Positions 5,788-6,622 of a stretch of DNA of 6,622 nt are shown here, in pieces (position 1 is the first letter of the stretch; each line of letters starts with the position of its first letter). The stretch is taken from NCBI GenBank assembly GCA_900550035.1, contig URQS01000095.1, forward strand, positions 1 through 6,622, in the 5' to 3' direction. The translations under genes and the position numbers were made by a program. Below the pieces are notes generated by a model, which was not told the origin of the DNA, made no database searches, and saw only the letters and a list, made by a program, of their open reading frames with translations. This DNA comes from an uncultured Prevotella sp. GTDB lineage: Bacteria > Bacteroidota > Bacteroidia > Bacteroidales > Bacteroidaceae.

Positions 5788-6622
5788 CTACTCTTTACTC
5801 TTCTTGTATATGCCGTCTACAATGGAGTCGGCGAGCGAGATGTTGGGCACGAGGATTTCGTCGCACTTGAGCGACCGTGCTACAAGAAGGAATATCTCGG
5901 CAGCGGGTATTATCACGTCGGCGCGGTCGTCCTTGAGCTTGTATTGCTGCATGCGCTCCTCGATGGAGAGCGGTGCCAGCTCGGCATAGAGATGCTTGAG
6001 CGTGTCCACGGACAGCGTGCGCGAGTCGCCCTTGGCGTGCGCAAGCTTGAAGAGGCGGTTGATGTTGCCGCCCGAACCGATAATCTTGGTGTCGGGAAAC
6101 TCCTCGGCATACTTCTCGAGCATGCGGCACATGGCGTTGCGCTCTTCCTGGGTCACGGCTCCGGCAAGCATGCGCAGGGTGCCCACGTTGAACGAGTGGC
6201 TCTCTGCCAATATACCGTCGTGCAGCAAGGAGATTTCGGTGGAGCCTCCGCCTACGTCGACGTAGGCATAGTTGCCTACGGTGCTGGCGGTGTTCTCCAC
6301 GAGGTTGTTGCACAGCAGCTGCGCCTCCTCGGCTCCGGGTATTATCTCCAGACGGATGCCCGTGGCCTTCTCGATGCGCCGCATCACCTTCTTGCCGTTC
6401 TCGGCGTCGCGCATGGCAGACGTGGCGCAGGCGCGGAAGTGCTCCACATTGTACAGTTGCATAAACTCGCTGAATCCCTTCATCATGTGCATCATCATGC
6501 GTTGGCGCTCCTTCGAAATCTTGCCGAGCGCAAAAACGTCCTTGCCCAGTCGCAAGGGGATGCGGATGAAGAGCAGTTTGCGTATACGTGACGACTCGGG
6601 TGCGTTGTCGTCGAAACTCTTT
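5788..6622 (-). CDS. Ppx/GppA-family exopolyphosphatase or pppGpp phosphatase, 5' end outside the window
   Basis: A partial gene; 278 C-terminal residues are visible. The frame is open to the right edge, beginning KSFDDNAPESSRIRKLLFIR, and the family-typical IPLRLGKDVFALGKIS follows, so an internal TTG near 6555 is not the start. Only the extreme N-terminus with the first phosphate-binding motif is missing. Visible hallmarks are ACATSAMRDAENG, the Ile-Ile-Pro-Gly-x-Glu-Glu-Ala motif (IIPGAEEAQLL), the second phosphate motif DVGGGSTEIS (about 6230-6265) and the nucleotide motif IIGSGGNINRL (about 6055-6090). The protein ends with KKSKE and stop at 5788-5790 and has only the two ASKHA subdomains of the short (about 300-residue) form, without the HD-like C-terminal domain of E. 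coli Ppx. It removes terminal phosphates from polyphosphate and/or the 5' phosphate of pppGpp in the cytoplasm; which one cannot be told. The GC-rich codon use contrasts with the Rpn gene. Confidence 0.93.
   Translation of the reverse strand, partial: KSFDDNAPESSRIRKLLFIRIPLRLGKDVFALGKISKERQRMMMHMMKGFSEFMQLYNVEHFRACATSAMRDAENGKKVMRRIEKATGIRLEIIPGAEEAQLLCNNLVENTASTVGNYAYVDVGGGSTEISLLHDGILAESHSFNVGTLRMLAGAVTQEERNAMCRMLEKYAEEFPDTKIIGSGGNINRLFKLAHAKGDSRTLSVDTLKHLYAELAPLSIEERMQQYKLKDDRADVIIPAAEIFLLVARSLKCDEILVPNISLADSIVDGIYKKSKE

Noticed and set aside
5779..6591. 270-codon open frame on the + strand opposite the Ppx gene
   Set aside because: The minus strand carries clear Ppx/GppA motifs; the + frame is a GC-rich shadow with low-complexity composition.

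Overview
The window looks like chromosomal DNA of a Bacteroidota bacterium, most likely Prevotella or a close relative. The signs are promoters of the Bacteroides type (TTG or TTTG, 19-21 nt, TAnnTTTG), almost no Shine-Dalgarno sequences, and the mix of families: a secreted type B carboxylesterase, an Rpn/PDDEXK_2 'transposase-like' nuclease, a secreted endonuclease/exonuclease/phosphatase fused to a calcineurin-like phosphoesterase, and Ppx/GppA. The genus is inferred from these features and was not tested by any search.

Layout, left to right. Positions 1-223 hold no convincing gene, but carry a good leftward promoter for a gene beyond the left edge. Positions 224-636 are a broken partial copy of the large phosphoesterase gene found further right: its promoter region (copy of 3366-3428) joined directly to an internal coding piece (copy of 4061-4409), with about 630 bp between them missing. 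The second piece differs from its source at only one base in 349. The copy ends 14 bp before the start of a complete secreted carboxylesterase (651-2255). Next come a complete Rpn-family nuclease gene with its own promoter and a strong rho-independent terminator (2348-3327), then the intact 648-residue secreted dual phosphoesterase with its promoter (3371-5379). All three intact genes are on the + strand.

Beyond 5379 the organisation changes. On the minus strand are a short decayed open frame that resembles the tail of a Bacteroidetes TPR/DUF6377-type regulator with its middle missing (5385-5666), a cluster of short direct repeats (5650-5711), a 41-nt extragenic hairpin (5720-5760), and the C-terminal part of a Ppx/GppA phosphatase that runs off the right edge (5788-6622).

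The esterase and the dual phosphoesterase are both predicted to be exported and could act on esters and on organic phosphates or nucleic acids outside the cytoplasm. No multi-gene pathway is evident. The most notable feature is structural: the near-identical direct repeat places a phosphoesterase promoter upstream of the esterase and sets up a 3.77-kb recombination unit that encloses the Rpn nuclease.
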